Of a stretch of 64,000 nucleotides of DNA, positions 16,919 to 26,486 are shown piece after piece. The DNA is from Marinobacterium lutimaris. GTDB lineage: Bacteria > Pseudomonadota > Gammaproteobacteria > Pseudomonadales > Balneatricaceae. How positions within the stretch are numbered: the first letter of the stretch is position 1; every line of letters starts with the position of its first letter. Below the pieces are notes generated by a model. That model saw nothing but the letters and a program-made list of their open reading frames with translations, made no database searches and was not told where the DNA came from. The stretch lies in assembly GCF_900108065.1 (NCBI RefSeq), contig NZ_FNVQ01000004.1, positions 124,001 to 188,000 on the forward strand. The letters are read 5' to 3'. A program made the position numbers and the translations under genes.

Positions 16919-17803
16919 CTACTCCACCCCTTGATGCTCCTCGATCAGCAGCTTCACAAAGGCTTCTGACGCCGGTGTCAGCGGGTAGTCCGCATTGGTT
17001 ACAGCGAAGTGGTTGACGTTGTACTCCGGCGTATCGGGTATCTGTTCAAGCGGGAACACCGAGCTGAGCATGGCGGAGTACTGTTCCGGCAGGATGCCGG
17101 CAAAGAGCCCTGTGGATATCAGTGTGGCGACGGACTCCATGCCGCTGACGACCGGGCCGACCTTGAAACCGTAGTTGGCGATGGCATCTTCGACGAAGGG
17201 GTGTTTCTCCCTGAAGACCAGGGACATCTCCGACACCTCGCAGTTATCCTGCGGGCTGTAACAGATAAAATGTTTTTCACCGAATAACTTGGTGTAGTTA
17301 AACGATTTTATCTCCTGCCCCGGGTGGATCCCCTTGATAATAATATCCAGCCGTCGCGTTCTTAATGACTCCACCAGCTCATGAGTGGTCAGCGTATAAA
17401 GGCTGAACTCTACCTCTGGCGCCTCCTTTTTTAACCGGGTCAGCGCCTGGGATATTTTCGCTGAGGGGTTTCCCAGCAGGTTATCGGTGATCCCGATACG
17501 CAGCTTGCCGGAGATCACCCCGCGCATCGCATCCAGCTGCGGCACGATGCGGTCCAGCGCATCCAGCGCTTCTTTTGCGTATTTCAGCGCGGTCTTCCCC
17601 GCCTCTGTCAGCTCGAATCCCTGGGGCCCGCGGGAGCAGAGCGTCACCCCCAAATTTTCTTCTACCTCTTTGATTTGTCTGCTTATTGTTGCCTTGGTCA
17701 TATGCAGACGGCCCTCGGCTGCGGCGAAGCCTCCGGCCTCAGCAGCCGCACAGAAAGTGTGCAAAAACCTAAGGTCTCGCTCTGTGATGGTGCGCTTATT
17801 CAT
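16919..17803 (-). CDS. LysR-family transcriptional regulator of the ureohydrolase/ABC locus
   Basis: A 295-residue LysR regulator; I take the ATG at 17803 (MNKRTITERDLRFLHTF). The winged helix-turn-helix occupies about residues 10-68, with FAAAEGRLHMTKATISRQIKEVEENL as recognition region written here in parts: AAEGRLHMTK then ATISRQIKEVE. Residues 90-295 form the periplasmic-binding-like effector domain. It is divergent from the first ureohydrolase with 118 bp between the starts, the usual arrangement for a LysR controlling its neighbour. The likely ligand is a guanidino compound or its product, by context only. Confidence 0.85.
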   Translation of the reverse strand: MNKRTITERDLRFLHTFCAAAEAGGFAAAEGRLHMTKATISRQIKEVEENLGVTLCSRGPQGFELTEAGKTALKYAKEALDALDRIVPQLDAMRGVISGKLRIGITDNLLGNPSAKISQALTRLKKEAPEVEFSLYTLTTHELVESLRTRRLDIIIKGIHPGQEIKSFNYTKLFGEKHFICYSPQDNCEVSEMSLVFREKHPFVEDAIANYGFKVGPVVSGMESVATLISTGLFAGILPEQYSAMLSSVFPLEQIPDTPEYNVNHFAVTNADYPLTPASEAFVKLLIEEHQGVE

Positions 17804-17921
17804 TGGTTTCAATTCTCGTAACCTTGGTCTCGAAAAAAGAGTATTTTTTGCCCAGCTAAAGGTCAATAGACTGCCATCACTCAGTAATTTTGATGCGTTA
17901 TTTAAATAGAGAAATTGGATT

Positions 17922-18887
17922 ATGTCTAAACCGCTTACTCAAGCACCGAAGACCTCTCACAAGTCACTTTTATTCTCCGAGGTCGATCTGGACCTGGATA
18001 ATTTTCGCGCAGACATTGCCGTTCTTGGTATGCCTTATGGCGCCGCTTATACACCCGGTGATTACAACAACGATCAGACCAATGCGCCCACCGCTATTCG
18101 CCAGGCGTCTGACCGTGTAATCCGTAGCCCCGAGCGTTACGACTACGATATTGGCGGCCCGCTGCTGCAGGGACGCACCGATATTCGCTTCGTTGACTGC
18201 GGCGATGTGCCCGCTGATCTGAATGACCCGCGTGCGCACTATGCCCGTGCCGAAGAAGCGACCCGCAAGATTCTGAAAGGCGGCGCCATGCCGATCATCC
18301 TCGGCGGCGACCACGGTATCACCAACCCGATCCTCAAGGCTTATGACGACCAGGGTCCGCTGACCATCGTCCATATCGATGCTCACCTGGACTGGCGTGA
18401 CGAGGTCAATGGCGTTACCGACGGTCTTTCCAGCCCGATGCGCCGCGCCTCTGAGCTGCCCTACGTGAAAGACATGTACCAGATCGGTATGCGTGCCTCC
18501 GGCAGCGCCCGTCCGGAAGATGTTGAAGCCGCTGCGGCCTGGGGTTCCAAGGTCTACACCGCTTACGAACTGCACGACCGCGGCATGGACGCGATCCTCG
18601 ATGAGATCCCCGATGGCGGTAACTACTACATCACCATTGATGCCGACGGCCTCGACCCCACCTGCATGCCCGCTGTTGCTGGCCCTGCACCGGGTGGCGT
18701 GACCTTCCTGCAGGCTCGCAAGCTGATCCACGGCCTGGTGGGCAAGGGCAAGGTTGTAGGCATGGATATCGTCGAAATTCAGCCGGAAAAAGATTTCAAC
18801 AAACACTCCTGCATGAATGCCGGCCGACTCATTCTTAACCTGATCGGAGCTTCTATCCGCGCGGGTTATTTCGATAAAAACCGCTGA
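17922..18887 (+). CDS. Ureohydrolase (agmatinase/guanidino-acid hydrolase family), first copy
   Basis: A 321-residue binuclear manganese hydrolase of the arginase/agmatinase superfamily that splits a guanidino group to urea and an amine. The metal ligands are all present: H131 in GGDHG (128-132), D153, H155 and D157 in DAHLDW, and D240 and D242 in ITIDADGLDPT. The substrate loop DWRDEVNGVTDGLSSPMRR and the segment MPAVAGPAPGG differ from classical SpeB. Agmatinase, guanidinobutyrase or guanidinopropionase are all possible. First gene of a five-gene plus-strand run with an amino-acid-type ABC importer 10 nt downstream. Nickel-chaperone genes that accompany guanidine hydrolase are absent. Confidence 0.85.
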   Translation: MSKPLTQAPKTSHKSLLFSEVDLDLDNFRADIAVLGMPYGAAYTPGDYNNDQTNAPTAIRQASDRVIRSPERYDYDIGGPLLQGRTDIRFVDCGDVPADLNDPRAHYARAEEATRKILKGGAMPIILGGDHGITNPILKAYDDQGPLTIVHIDAHLDWRDEVNGVTDGLSSPMRRASELPYVKDMYQIGMRASGSARPEDVEAAAAWGSKVYTAYELHDRGMDAILDEIPDGGNYYITIDADGLDPTCMPAVAGPAPGGVTFLQARKLIHGLVGKGKVVGMDIVEIQPEKDFNKHSCMNAGRLILNLIGASIRAGYFDKNR

Positions 18888-18897
18888 GGATTAAACG

Positions 18898-19629
18898 ATG
18901 AAGAAAGCAGTTAGAAGCATACTGGCGTCTCTTACGGTGATCTGCCTGCCGGTAATGGCAAGCGAAACCGTGAATGTCGCGATTGATCCGACTTTCCCGC
19001 CGATGGAGTTTCTCGTCGCCGGCGAGCGTGCCGGCTTCGATATAGATTTCGCTGAAGAATTGCAGAAGCGTGCTGACCTGTCGTTCGCATACACCGACAT
19101 GGACTTCAAGGCGATGGTGCCCTCGGTCGTTTCCGGCCGCCAGGACATGATTCTTTCTGCTATCTACATCACCGACGAGCGCGCCAAGGTGGTGGACTTT
19201 ACCAACTCTTACTTCGCCGCCGGCCTGGTCATTCTGGTCCGCAGCGATGAAGAGCGCATCAAGTCCGCCGCCGACCTGGATGGCAAGCGTGTCGCCGTGC
19301 AGGTAGGCAACAAGGCGGTCAACCTGCTCAAGACCGACTACCCGGCCGTCAACCGCCTGGAGATGGAAAAGAACAACCAGCTGTTTGACGCCCTGGAAAG
19401 CGGTCGTGCCGATGCGGTTGTGATCGGTCGCCCGGCGGCGATGCTGTTCGCCAAAACCACCGGTATCGGCAAGGTACTGCCGGAGCCGCTGACCGACGAG
19501 AACTACGGTATTGCCGTGAGTAAACGTAAACCGGAACTGCGCGAAGCACTGAATACCGCAATCGCCGATATGAAGGCTGACGGCACCATGACCAAGCTTG
19601 TCGACAAGTGGTTCGGTACTCAGGAGTAA
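18898..19629 (+). CDS. ABC transporter periplasmic substrate-binding protein (polar amino acid type)
   Basis: 243 residues. A Sec signal peptide (MKKAVRSILASLTVICLPVMA) precedes a family-3 solute-binding fold: IDPTFPPMEF, FDIDFAEEL, LSAIYITDERAKVVDFT and GRADAVVIGRPAAMLF. This family binds amino acids and related cations such as arginine, ornithine and opines. The gene lies 10 nt after the first ureohydrolase and 3 nt before the permease. The ligand is probably the guanidino compound degraded by the flanking enzymes (inference). Confidence 0.9.
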   Translation: MKKAVRSILASLTVICLPVMASETVNVAIDPTFPPMEFLVAGERAGFDIDFAEELQKRADLSFAYTDMDFKAMVPSVVSGRQDMILSAIYITDERAKVVDFTNSYFAAGLVILVRSDEERIKSAADLDGKRVAVQVGNKAVNLLKTDYPAVNRLEMEKNNQLFDALESGRADAVVIGRPAAMLFAKTTGIGKVLPEPLTDENYGIAVSKRKPELREALNTAIADMKADGTMTKLVDKWFGTQE

Positions 19630-19632
19630 TTA

Positions 19633-20300
19633 ATGGTACAGCTCGATTTTTCTCCAGTATTCGCTAACTGGTCCGATCTTTTCCACGGCGCACTGGTCAC
19701 CATTGAGGTAACCCTGTGTGCACTGCTGGTCAGTTGTGTACTGGGAACCTTAATCGGGCTGTCCCGGCTCGATTCAAAGAAGCCGGTACGTTACTTCGCC
19801 GGTAACACCTATGTTGTTCTGATCCGGGGCACGCCGCTGCTGGTACAGCTGTTTATCCTGTACTTCGGCCTGCCCTACTTCAACATTCTGCTGCCGGCCT
19901 TTGTCTGCGGCGTGATCGGCATGGGGTGTTACTCCGCAGCCTACGTCTCTGAAATTGTCCGCGGTTCTATCCGCTCTGTGGACAAGGGTCAGATGGAAGC
20001 TGCACGCTCAATGGGGATGTCATCCGCGCAGGCGATGCGGATGATTATTCTCCCCCAGGCACTGGTTCGAATGGTGCCGCCCTTGGGCAATGAATTTATC
20101 GCGCTGACGAAAAACTCGGCGCTGGTATCCCTGGTCACCATCAACGACGTCATGCATGAAGGGCAGAAAATCATCAGCGTTTCCTACGCCTCACTGGAGG
20201 TGTATATCGCGATCGCGGCGATTTACCTGGTGCTGACCAGCGTCTCCATGACCTTGCTGAACCGCCTTGAAAACAAACTGCGTTCCGGAGGTATGGTGCA

Positions 20301-20304
<4 letters not shown>
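19633..20304 (+). CDS. ABC transporter permease (HisM/GlnP type)
   Basis: A 223-residue inner-membrane protein with about five TM helices and the EAA loop in the form [21 protein letters not shown], typical of polar amino acid permeases. One permease only, so the channel is probably a homodimer. Its 3' end overlaps the ATPase gene by 4 nt (ATGA), which indicates translational coupling. Confidence 0.93.
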
Positions 20305-21050
<746 letters not shown>

Positions 21051-21128
21051 CGCGCACCCCGGTCGCTGGGCATCCGCTCACCGGCCTCCCCTGTTCAAAC
21101 CAATCAAGCCAGGCCCCTGGAGAAAAGC

Positions 21129-22076
21129 ATGAGTTACGATATGCGCGGTCACGAGCGGACCAATCGCGCGTTTGTGGGCGTGCCCACGTTTTTGCGCTCC
21201 AACTATGTGAATAACGTGGAGAGCATCGAAGCCGAAATGGCGGTCTTTGGCGTGCCGATGGATGAAGGCTCCCCCTACATGCCGGGGATGCGTTTTGCGC
21301 CGCGCAGCATCCGCGAGCACTCCATGCGTTTTTCTCCCACCGGCTTTTACGATATCGAACGTGATATCCACTTTCTGAAGGACGAGATCCTGTCCGGCAA
21401 GATCGTCGATGTGGGCGATGTGGACGTCACCCCGACCAATGTCGAAAAAAGCAGCGAGAACGTGACCCAGCTGGTACGCAGCCTGCGCGACAAGGGCGTG
21501 ATCCCGGTGGGCATCGGCGGCGACCACTCAGTCAGCTACCCAATTTTGCGCGGCTTTGACGAGCCGATCCATGTGATCCAGTTCGATGCACACCTGGATT
21601 ACACGCCGCTGTCGCCGCACCTGAAGTACACCAACGGCCAGCCTTTCCGCCATATCTCTGGCCTTGAAAACGTAAAAAGCATCACCCAGGTCGGCATCCG
21701 CAGCCTGCGCGTGCGGCCCATCGAATTTTCGGACGCCAACCGCGATGGCAGCAATATCGTCACCATGAGCCGCTTCCACGAGCTGACGCCCCAGGGCGTG
21801 GCCGAGCTGCTGCCCGCCGGTGAAAAGTGCTACGTCAGTATCGATATCGATGCCCTGGACCTGTCGCTGATCCCTGGCTGCGTCTCCGCCGAGCCCAACG
21901 GGTTGCTCTACGACGAACTGCGCGACTCACTGATTGCGCTGGCCGAGCGCATGGAGATCGTCGGCTTCGATCTGGTGGAGGTCTGCCCGCCGCTGGACGT
22001 AGGCACCGGCGTTACCTCATACCTGGCTGCGCACACCATGGTTGAGTTTATCGGCCATATTTTCCATTCACGCTAA
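21129..22076 (+). CDS. Ureohydrolase family protein, second divergent copy
   Basis: 315 residues, same superfamily as the gene at 17922 but only distantly similar. The metal-binding residues are kept: H133 in GGDHS (130-134), D153, H155 and D157 in DAHLDY, D239 and D241 in SIDIDALDLS. The usual DP after the third motif is DL here (residues 244-245), and the following loop is SLIPGCVSAEPNGL instead of the canonical APGTGTPEPGG. The substrate may therefore differ from that of the first enzyme. A ribosome binding site (GGAG) precedes the ATG. An 8-bp hairpin follows the gene. Confidence 0.82.
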   Translation: MSYDMRGHERTNRAFVGVPTFLRSNYVNNVESIEAEMAVFGVPMDEGSPYMPGMRFAPRSIREHSMRFSPTGFYDIERDIHFLKDEILSGKIVDVGDVDVTPTNVEKSSENVTQLVRSLRDKGVIPVGIGGDHSVSYPILRGFDEPIHVIQFDAHLDYTPLSPHLKYTNGQPFRHISGLENVKSITQVGIRSLRVRPIEFSDANRDGSNIVTMSRFHELTPQGVAELLPAGEKCYVSIDIDALDLSLIPGCVSAEPNGLLYDELRDSLIALAERMEIVGFDLVEVCPPLDVGTGVTSYLAAHTMVEFIGHIFHSR

Positions 22077-22086
22077 GGCTCTTTCT

Positions 22087-22119
22087 GACCAGCAGCACGC
22101 CCCTGCCGGGTTGCTGGTC
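22087..22119 (+). terminator. Hairpin after the second ureohydrolase gene
   Basis: Inverted repeat GACCAGCA / TGCTGGTC with a 17-nt GC-rich interior. No T-run follows, so termination is uncertain; it marks the likely end of the locus. Confidence 0.35.
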
Positions 22120-22300
22120 GCTCCGTGCGCGAGTGCGGGCTGAAGCTCTGCGCCCGCGGCTCACCACGCCAATCCTGTCGCAATTTTCGGATATTGGGTA
22201 TTCGCGGAATATCACGTACCATCCTCCCCCTTTCCGTTATGGATCAACAATTTACTAAGGCAGGACGCCATGTATCCGTTTTTGGCAGTAAGGACAGGCT

Positions 22301-22978
22301 GTGCGCCGTACGCTTTTGCTTTCTCTGCTGGTCAGCCTGCCGCTGACCGCACTGGCCGACAGGCCCGCTTCGTTTTATTCCGCGAAAAAAGTACTCAATG
22401 AAAAGATATACACAGGCAATCAGGTCAGCTTTTACTGTGGCTGCAGCTATGGCGAAGCCCCTGTTCCCGGCAAGCCGGATAGAACCCGCCTGACTCCCGA
22501 TGCCAGCAGCTGCGGGCTGAAGCCGCGTAAGAACGCCAACCGTGCCGGCCGAATTGAGTGGGAACACGTGGTGCCGGCCTGGGAGTTTGGCCATCAACTG
22601 CAATGCTGGCAGCAGGGCGGGCGCAAGGCGTGCAAGAAAGACCCGCAGTTCAAGGCGATGGAATCGGACATGATGAACCTGGTGCCCGCAGTGGGCGAGC
22701 TGAACGGCGATCGCAGCAACTTCCGCTACGGCATGATCGGCGGCGAAGCCGGCGCCTACGGCCGCTGCGACTTCAAGGTGGACTTCAAACAGCGCGTGGC
22801 GGAACCACGGCCAGAGGTACGCGGCGATATCGCACGCACCTACTTCTATATGGAGAAGACCTACGGCCTGAAAATCAGCCGCAAGCAGCGCCAGCTGTTT
22901 GAAGCCTGGGATAAACAAGACCCGGTGGATGCCTGGGAACAGGAGCGGGCGCGGCGGATTGCCGATGCAAGTCGCTGA
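22301..22978 (+). CDS. endA: Endonuclease I (secreted DNA endonuclease)
   Basis: A 225-residue periplasmic or extracellular nuclease. It starts with GTG preceded by AAGGACA. A signal peptide (MRRTLLLSLLVSLPLTALA) is followed by the family motifs KKVLNEKIY, YCGCSY, EWEHVVPAWEFG (catalytic His region) and MMNLVPAVGELNGDRSNF. Several Cys (YCGC, SCGL, QCW, AC, RCD) fit the disulfide-bonded EndA/Vvn group. It degrades extracellular or incoming double-stranded DNA; roles in nutrition or in limiting transformation are known for the family. Monocistronic, with a terminator after it. Confidence 0.93.
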   Translation: MRRTLLLSLLVSLPLTALADRPASFYSAKKVLNEKIYTGNQVSFYCGCSYGEAPVPGKPDRTRLTPDASSCGLKPRKNANRAGRIEWEHVVPAWEFGHQLQCWQQGGRKACKKDPQFKAMESDMMNLVPAVGELNGDRSNFRYGMIGGEAGAYGRCDFKVDFKQRVAEPRPEVRGDIARTYFYMEKTYGLKISRKQRQLFEAWDKQDPVDAWEQERARRIADASR

Positions 22979-23026
22979 TTCATCCCAACAGCTCAGACAC
23001 TCTGTGGATAATTAAATTCGGCATAC

Positions 23027-23063
23027 AAAAAGCCCGTGCTCCGGAAAGAGCGCTGGCTTTTTA
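23027..23063 (+). terminator. Terminator of endA
   Basis: Imperfect stem AAAAAGCC..GCTC / GAGC..GGCTTTTT with an internal 3-nt mismatch and a 6-nt loop, ending in TTTTTATT, about 50 nt past the endA stop. Confidence 0.75.
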
Positions 23064-23102
23064 TTATCAAACATCCACTGCTTAGAAGGCTTTCCATAGG
23101 CA

Positions 23103-23303
23103 TCTGAGCGCAGCACTCGATCCCCTTTGGCGCAGCCGAGCATCGCAGACTGAAAGAGAAATAAGGGATCGACTGTCTGAGTCGCGAAGCGGCGAGTTTG
23201 AGATCCCGCTCTTTCAGGCGAGAAGCACAGGGAAGTCGGCGCAGCCGACCAAGCCGTAGGGGCGGCTAGGGATTGTTAAGGGATTTTCCGCAAAATCCCT
23301 TAA
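23103..23303 (-). repeat. Composite dispersed intergenic repeat, copy B
   Basis: Inverted relative to copy A at 3208-3434. It has the same ordered blocks: AAAGGGGATCGA, the CGATGCTCGGCTGCGCC block, CTGAAAGAG arms, CCCTGTGCTTCTCG, the palindrome GTCGGCGCAGCCGAC at 23235-23249, and a 12-bp stem TTAAGGGATTTT / AAAATCCCTTAA (23276-23287 with 23292-23303). Stem sequences differ between copies while pairing is kept. The remaining part of the 442-bp gap, 23304-23420, has only a short 7-bp inverted repeat (ATGCAGC/GCTGCAT). Confidence 0.75.
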
Positions 23304-23420
23304 CTCGCCAGCAGGCGAAAACTGCGCCAGAATAATGCAGCCGCTTGAGACACCAGCTGCATCGTTCCACTGAACCACAGAGACACTACAAAGGCATGTT
23401 CCGAAGCCTAGGCGTGCCGG

Positions 23421-24818
23421 TTAGCTGCGACGCTTACGACGCAGCACAAACCCAAGCAGCAACAGCACAACGATAACCGCGCCGGCAGCCATGCCGATAC
23501 GAGCCTGCTGTACCAGCGGTGACTTCTCACCACCGGCGCGGATCACGGCGACCTGCTCCGGAGTGACCTCGGCAGAGGCAAGCCCATAGCTGTCCATCAG
23601 GTAGTTGGACAGTGTGGCGATCTGCTCATCGCTCAGCGAATTCAGCGCGTTGGGCTGATCGCCGAACGGCGGCATGAAGACGTTGCCGCCCGCTTCCGTC
23701 TCGCGGTGCACACCGTAGATGATCGCCGCGATCAGGTTGGAGGTGTTCTCCTCGCCGGTCACCGAGTTGTTGAACATGCTCGGGTAGTAACCGTCTGCCG
23801 TACCCTGGCCGTTGTAGCCGTGGCAAGCGGCGCAGTTGCCGGAGTAGATCCGTGCACCTTCCGCCTCGGTCTCGGCATCGAACGCCTTACCGCGGAACTG
23901 GGCCAGCTGGTTGCCGGCTTCGCCCTGGTTGAAACGATTCTCGGAAGCATTGTTGATCGCCGGAACGCTCATCACGTATTCAGCAATGGCGTTGAGGTCT
24001 TCATCGGTCAGATGCTGGAAGCTGTTGGTAACCGCTTCCGCCATGCTGCCCGCTGCCTGAGCCTTGCCTTCGATACGACCGGTTTTCAGGTATTCGACCA
24101 GCTCAGCCTTGCTCCAGCTGCCGATACCGCTGACGTCGTCCGGGGTGATGTTCGGCGCGTACCAGGGGCCTACCTGGGCACCGGCCAGGTTCTGGTCGCC
24201 CAGCTCCTGCATCATGAAGCCGCGCGGCGTGTGGCAGGTGCTGCAGTGGGTCGGGCCTTCCGCCAGGTAGCGACCGCGATTCCATTCAGCAGACTTACTC
24301 GGGTCATCTTCATGGGGCTTGTTGTCGTGGAACAGGGTGTTCCAGATCGCCATGGAGAAGCGCAGGTTCATCGGGAACGGCAGCACCGTCTCGCTGGTCG
24401 GGTTATCCACCGGCTCTACACCGTGCATAAAGTAGCTGTAGAGAGCGTGGATATCTTCATCGGTCAGTTTGGCGTAGGCGGTGTAAGGCATCGCCGGGTA
24501 CAGGCGGGAACCGTCCGCAGCCACGCCGTTACGCAGGGCGTTGGCGAACTGCTCTTCGCTGTAGTTACCGATACCGAACTGTTTCGACGGCGTGATGTTG
24601 GTGGCAAAGATCTCGCCCACCGGCGAATGGATCGCCTTGCCGCCGGCAAACGGCTTACCGCCGTGTTCCTGGGTGTGGCAGGCGGTACAGTCGGAGGCCT
24701 CCGCCAGGTATTCACCCTTGGCGATCACTGCCGGATCATCGGATGCCGCCGCCATCGCCAGCGGCGACAGCAGTACGGAGGCACCAAAAATCAGAGACGC
24801 TGTGAGTTTCTTCATCAT
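23421..24818 (-). CDS. Triheme cytochrome c subunit of a membrane sugar/alcohol dehydrogenase
   Basis: 465 residues. Signal peptide (about 1-24), three c-type heme sites CTACH (44-48), CSTCH (192-196) and CAACH (329-333), and a C-terminal membrane anchor (about 440-458) ending RRKRRS. This is the plan of cytochrome subunits of gluconate, sorbitol, fructose and alcohol dehydrogenases, which pass electrons from the FAD subunit to ubiquinone. Its ATG overlaps the stop region of the GMC gene at position 24818, so the genes are coupled. Third gene of the small-large-cytochrome operon. Confidence 0.9.
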   Translation of the reverse strand: MMKKLTASLIFGASVLLSPLAMAAASDDPAVIAKGEYLAEASDCTACHTQEHGGKPFAGGKAIHSPVGEIFATNITPSKQFGIGNYSEEQFANALRNGVAADGSRLYPAMPYTAYAKLTDEDIHALYSYFMHGVEPVDNPTSETVLPFPMNLRFSMAIWNTLFHDNKPHEDDPSKSAEWNRGRYLAEGPTHCSTCHTPRGFMMQELGDQNLAGAQVGPWYAPNITPDDVSGIGSWSKAELVEYLKTGRIEGKAQAAGSMAEAVTNSFQHLTDEDLNAIAEYVMSVPAINNASENRFNQGEAGNQLAQFRGKAFDAETEAEGARIYSGNCAACHGYNGQGTADGYYPSMFNNSVTGEENTSNLIAAIIYGVHRETEAGGNVFMPPFGDQPNALNSLSDEQIATLSNYLMDSYGLASAEVTPEQVAVIRAGGEKSPLVQQARIGMAAGAVIVVLLLLGFVLRRKRRS

Positions 24819-26467
24819 TACGCCCCCGCCTTCATCTGCTGCACGATCGCTTCGGCCGCGCGGAACGCCAGCGCCACCATGGTGATGGTGCTGTTACCGG
24901 TAGCGGTACTCGGCATGGCGCCACCGCCCGGCAGGTAAAGGTTTGCGTGATCGTGGGAGCGGCAGACATCATCAACCACGGAGTTGCTGCTGTCTGTACC
25001 CATGATGGTGCCGCCCATGATGTGCTTGCTGGGACGGAAACCGGCGGTCGTCGGCGCTTCGAGTACACCCATCGCCTCGGCGATGCGCTGGATCATCGGG
25101 CCGGAGAACTCCTCGGCACTGCGGCGCACGTAGTCGCCCACATCGTAATGCACCGACGGTTTCGGCAGGCCCAACCAGTCTTTCTTGTCAGAAAGGGTCA
25201 GGCGGTTGTTCGGATCCGGCAGGATCTCATGCGCCGCCACGATCATGCCGGAGGTACCGGTGTTGTGACGCAGCTGCTCGTCTAGCGCCTTGCCCACCAG
25301 GCCCTGCTGCAGGGTATCGAAGGTGACGAAACGGTTCTGGGCAAAGTTGTTGAAACGGAAGTACGCCGCCGCATGGCGGGCACGATAGTCACCCTGGGAG
25401 GTTTCCATGATGCCGCTGTTGACCACGGGGCCGACACCGGTCCAGTACGGCTCCTTGAGCTTGATTTTGTACGCCAGCTGGGGGTGATCCATCATGTTGC
25501 GACCCACCTGGTCGGAGCTGTTGGCCAGACCGTTCGGGTTGCGATCGTCGGCGGACATCAGCAGCAGCTTCGGTGTTTCGATACCGTTGCAGGCGAGCAC
25601 GAAGGTCTTGCCGGTAACACGGTGCGACTGCTTGTCCGGGTCCAGGTAGTTAACGGCTTCGACCTGATTCTGGGCGTTGGTTTCTACCTTGTAGACCACG
25701 GCGTTGTGCAGGATCTTCGCGCCCTTGGCTTCGAGACGTCCCAGCGCGGTGGCGGCGTCGTACTTGGCGCCGACCGGGCAGACCGGTACGCAGTTGTTGC
25801 TGCCACAGCAGGCCGGACGGTTGTCGTAGGAGGTGCCGCTGTTACGGGCCTGGGCCACATGTACGTTACGCAGACCGAGTTTGTCGCGCACCACGTCGGT
25901 GAACTTGCGCTCGCCTGGGCTGAACGGCAGTTCCGGCATCGGATATGGCGCTGAACGGGCCACACCCTGGGGCCACTGCTCGGCTTCATCGCTGGGGCCG
26001 CAGATACCGAGTTTGTACTCGGCTTTGACGTAGTAGGGTTCCAGCTCTTCGTACGGGAAGGGCCAGTCGCGGCCGACACCGAAGTTGGAGTTCAGACGCA
26101 TATCTTCCGGCGTCAGACGCCAGCTGGTGCCGGCCCAGTGCCAGGTGGAGCCACCGGCGTAACGCACGTAGCTCTGCAGATAACCGATGCCGTTGGGGCC
26201 GGACACCTGCAGGTAGTCATCACCCGGGCGGCCCGAGTTGGGTTCCGGGTGCGGCGCCCAGGGCTTGGAGGGGTAGCTGGCAATCGCGTTGCCCTTGTTA
26301 CCCAGCGGCAGGTTACGGTAGTTCTCAACAATCTCAGCGCGGCTGACGCGCGGGCCAGCTTCCAGCATGACCACGGAAAGACCGGCATCCAGCAGCTGCT
26401 CGGCTACAACAGCGGCAACAACGCCAGTACCGACGATGACGACATCGGAATTCGAAGGTAGGGACAT
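24818..26467 (-). CDS. GMC-family FAD dehydrogenase, catalytic subunit with Fe-S motif
   Basis: 549 residues. N-terminal FAD-binding fold VVIVGTGVVAAVVAEQL (9-25) with a LEAG end to the second strand. A Cys cluster CCGSNNCVPVC (220-230: C220, C221, C226, C230) matches the 3Fe-4S site of fructose, sorbitol and gluconate dehydrogenases. The C-terminal GMC motif includes GGAMPSTATGNSTITMVAL. It oxidises a sugar, polyol or sugar acid in the periplasm and passes electrons to the adjacent cytochrome. It has no signal peptide and is probably exported with the TAT small subunit. The exact substrate cannot be told. GAGAG precedes the ATG. Confidence 0.88.
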   Translation of the reverse strand: MSLPSNSDVVIVGTGVVAAVVAEQLLDAGLSVVMLEAGPRVSRAEIVENYRNLPLGNKGNAIASYPSKPWAPHPEPNSGRPGDDYLQVSGPNGIGYLQSYVRYAGGSTWHWAGTSWRLTPEDMRLNSNFGVGRDWPFPYEELEPYYVKAEYKLGICGPSDEAEQWPQGVARSAPYPMPELPFSPGERKFTDVVRDKLGLRNVHVAQARNSGTSYDNRPACCGSNNCVPVCPVGAKYDAATALGRLEAKGAKILHNAVVYKVETNAQNQVEAVNYLDPDKQSHRVTGKTFVLACNGIETPKLLLMSADDRNPNGLANSSDQVGRNMMDHPQLAYKIKLKEPYWTGVGPVVNSGIMETSQGDYRARHAAAYFRFNNFAQNRFVTFDTLQQGLVGKALDEQLRHNTGTSGMIVAAHEILPDPNNRLTLSDKKDWLGLPKPSVHYDVGDYVRRSAEEFSGPMIQRIAEAMGVLEAPTTAGFRPSKHIMGGTIMGTDSSNSVVDDVCRSHDHANLYLPGGGAMPSTATGNSTITMVALAFRAAEAIVQQMKAGA

Positions 26468-26486
26468 ATTTGCTCTCAGATACGGC

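Noticed and set aside
17804-17921. Possible guanidine riboswitch ahead of the ureohydrolase operon
   Set aside because: Only 118 bp separate the divergent starts, and I see no conserved guanidine riboswitch helices; LysR control is the simpler reading.
17922-18887. Guanidine hydrolase (GdmH) as the specific name for the first ureohydrolase
   Set aside because: The nickel-chaperone genes usually found with GdmH are missing and the motifs do not discriminate, so the call stays at family level.
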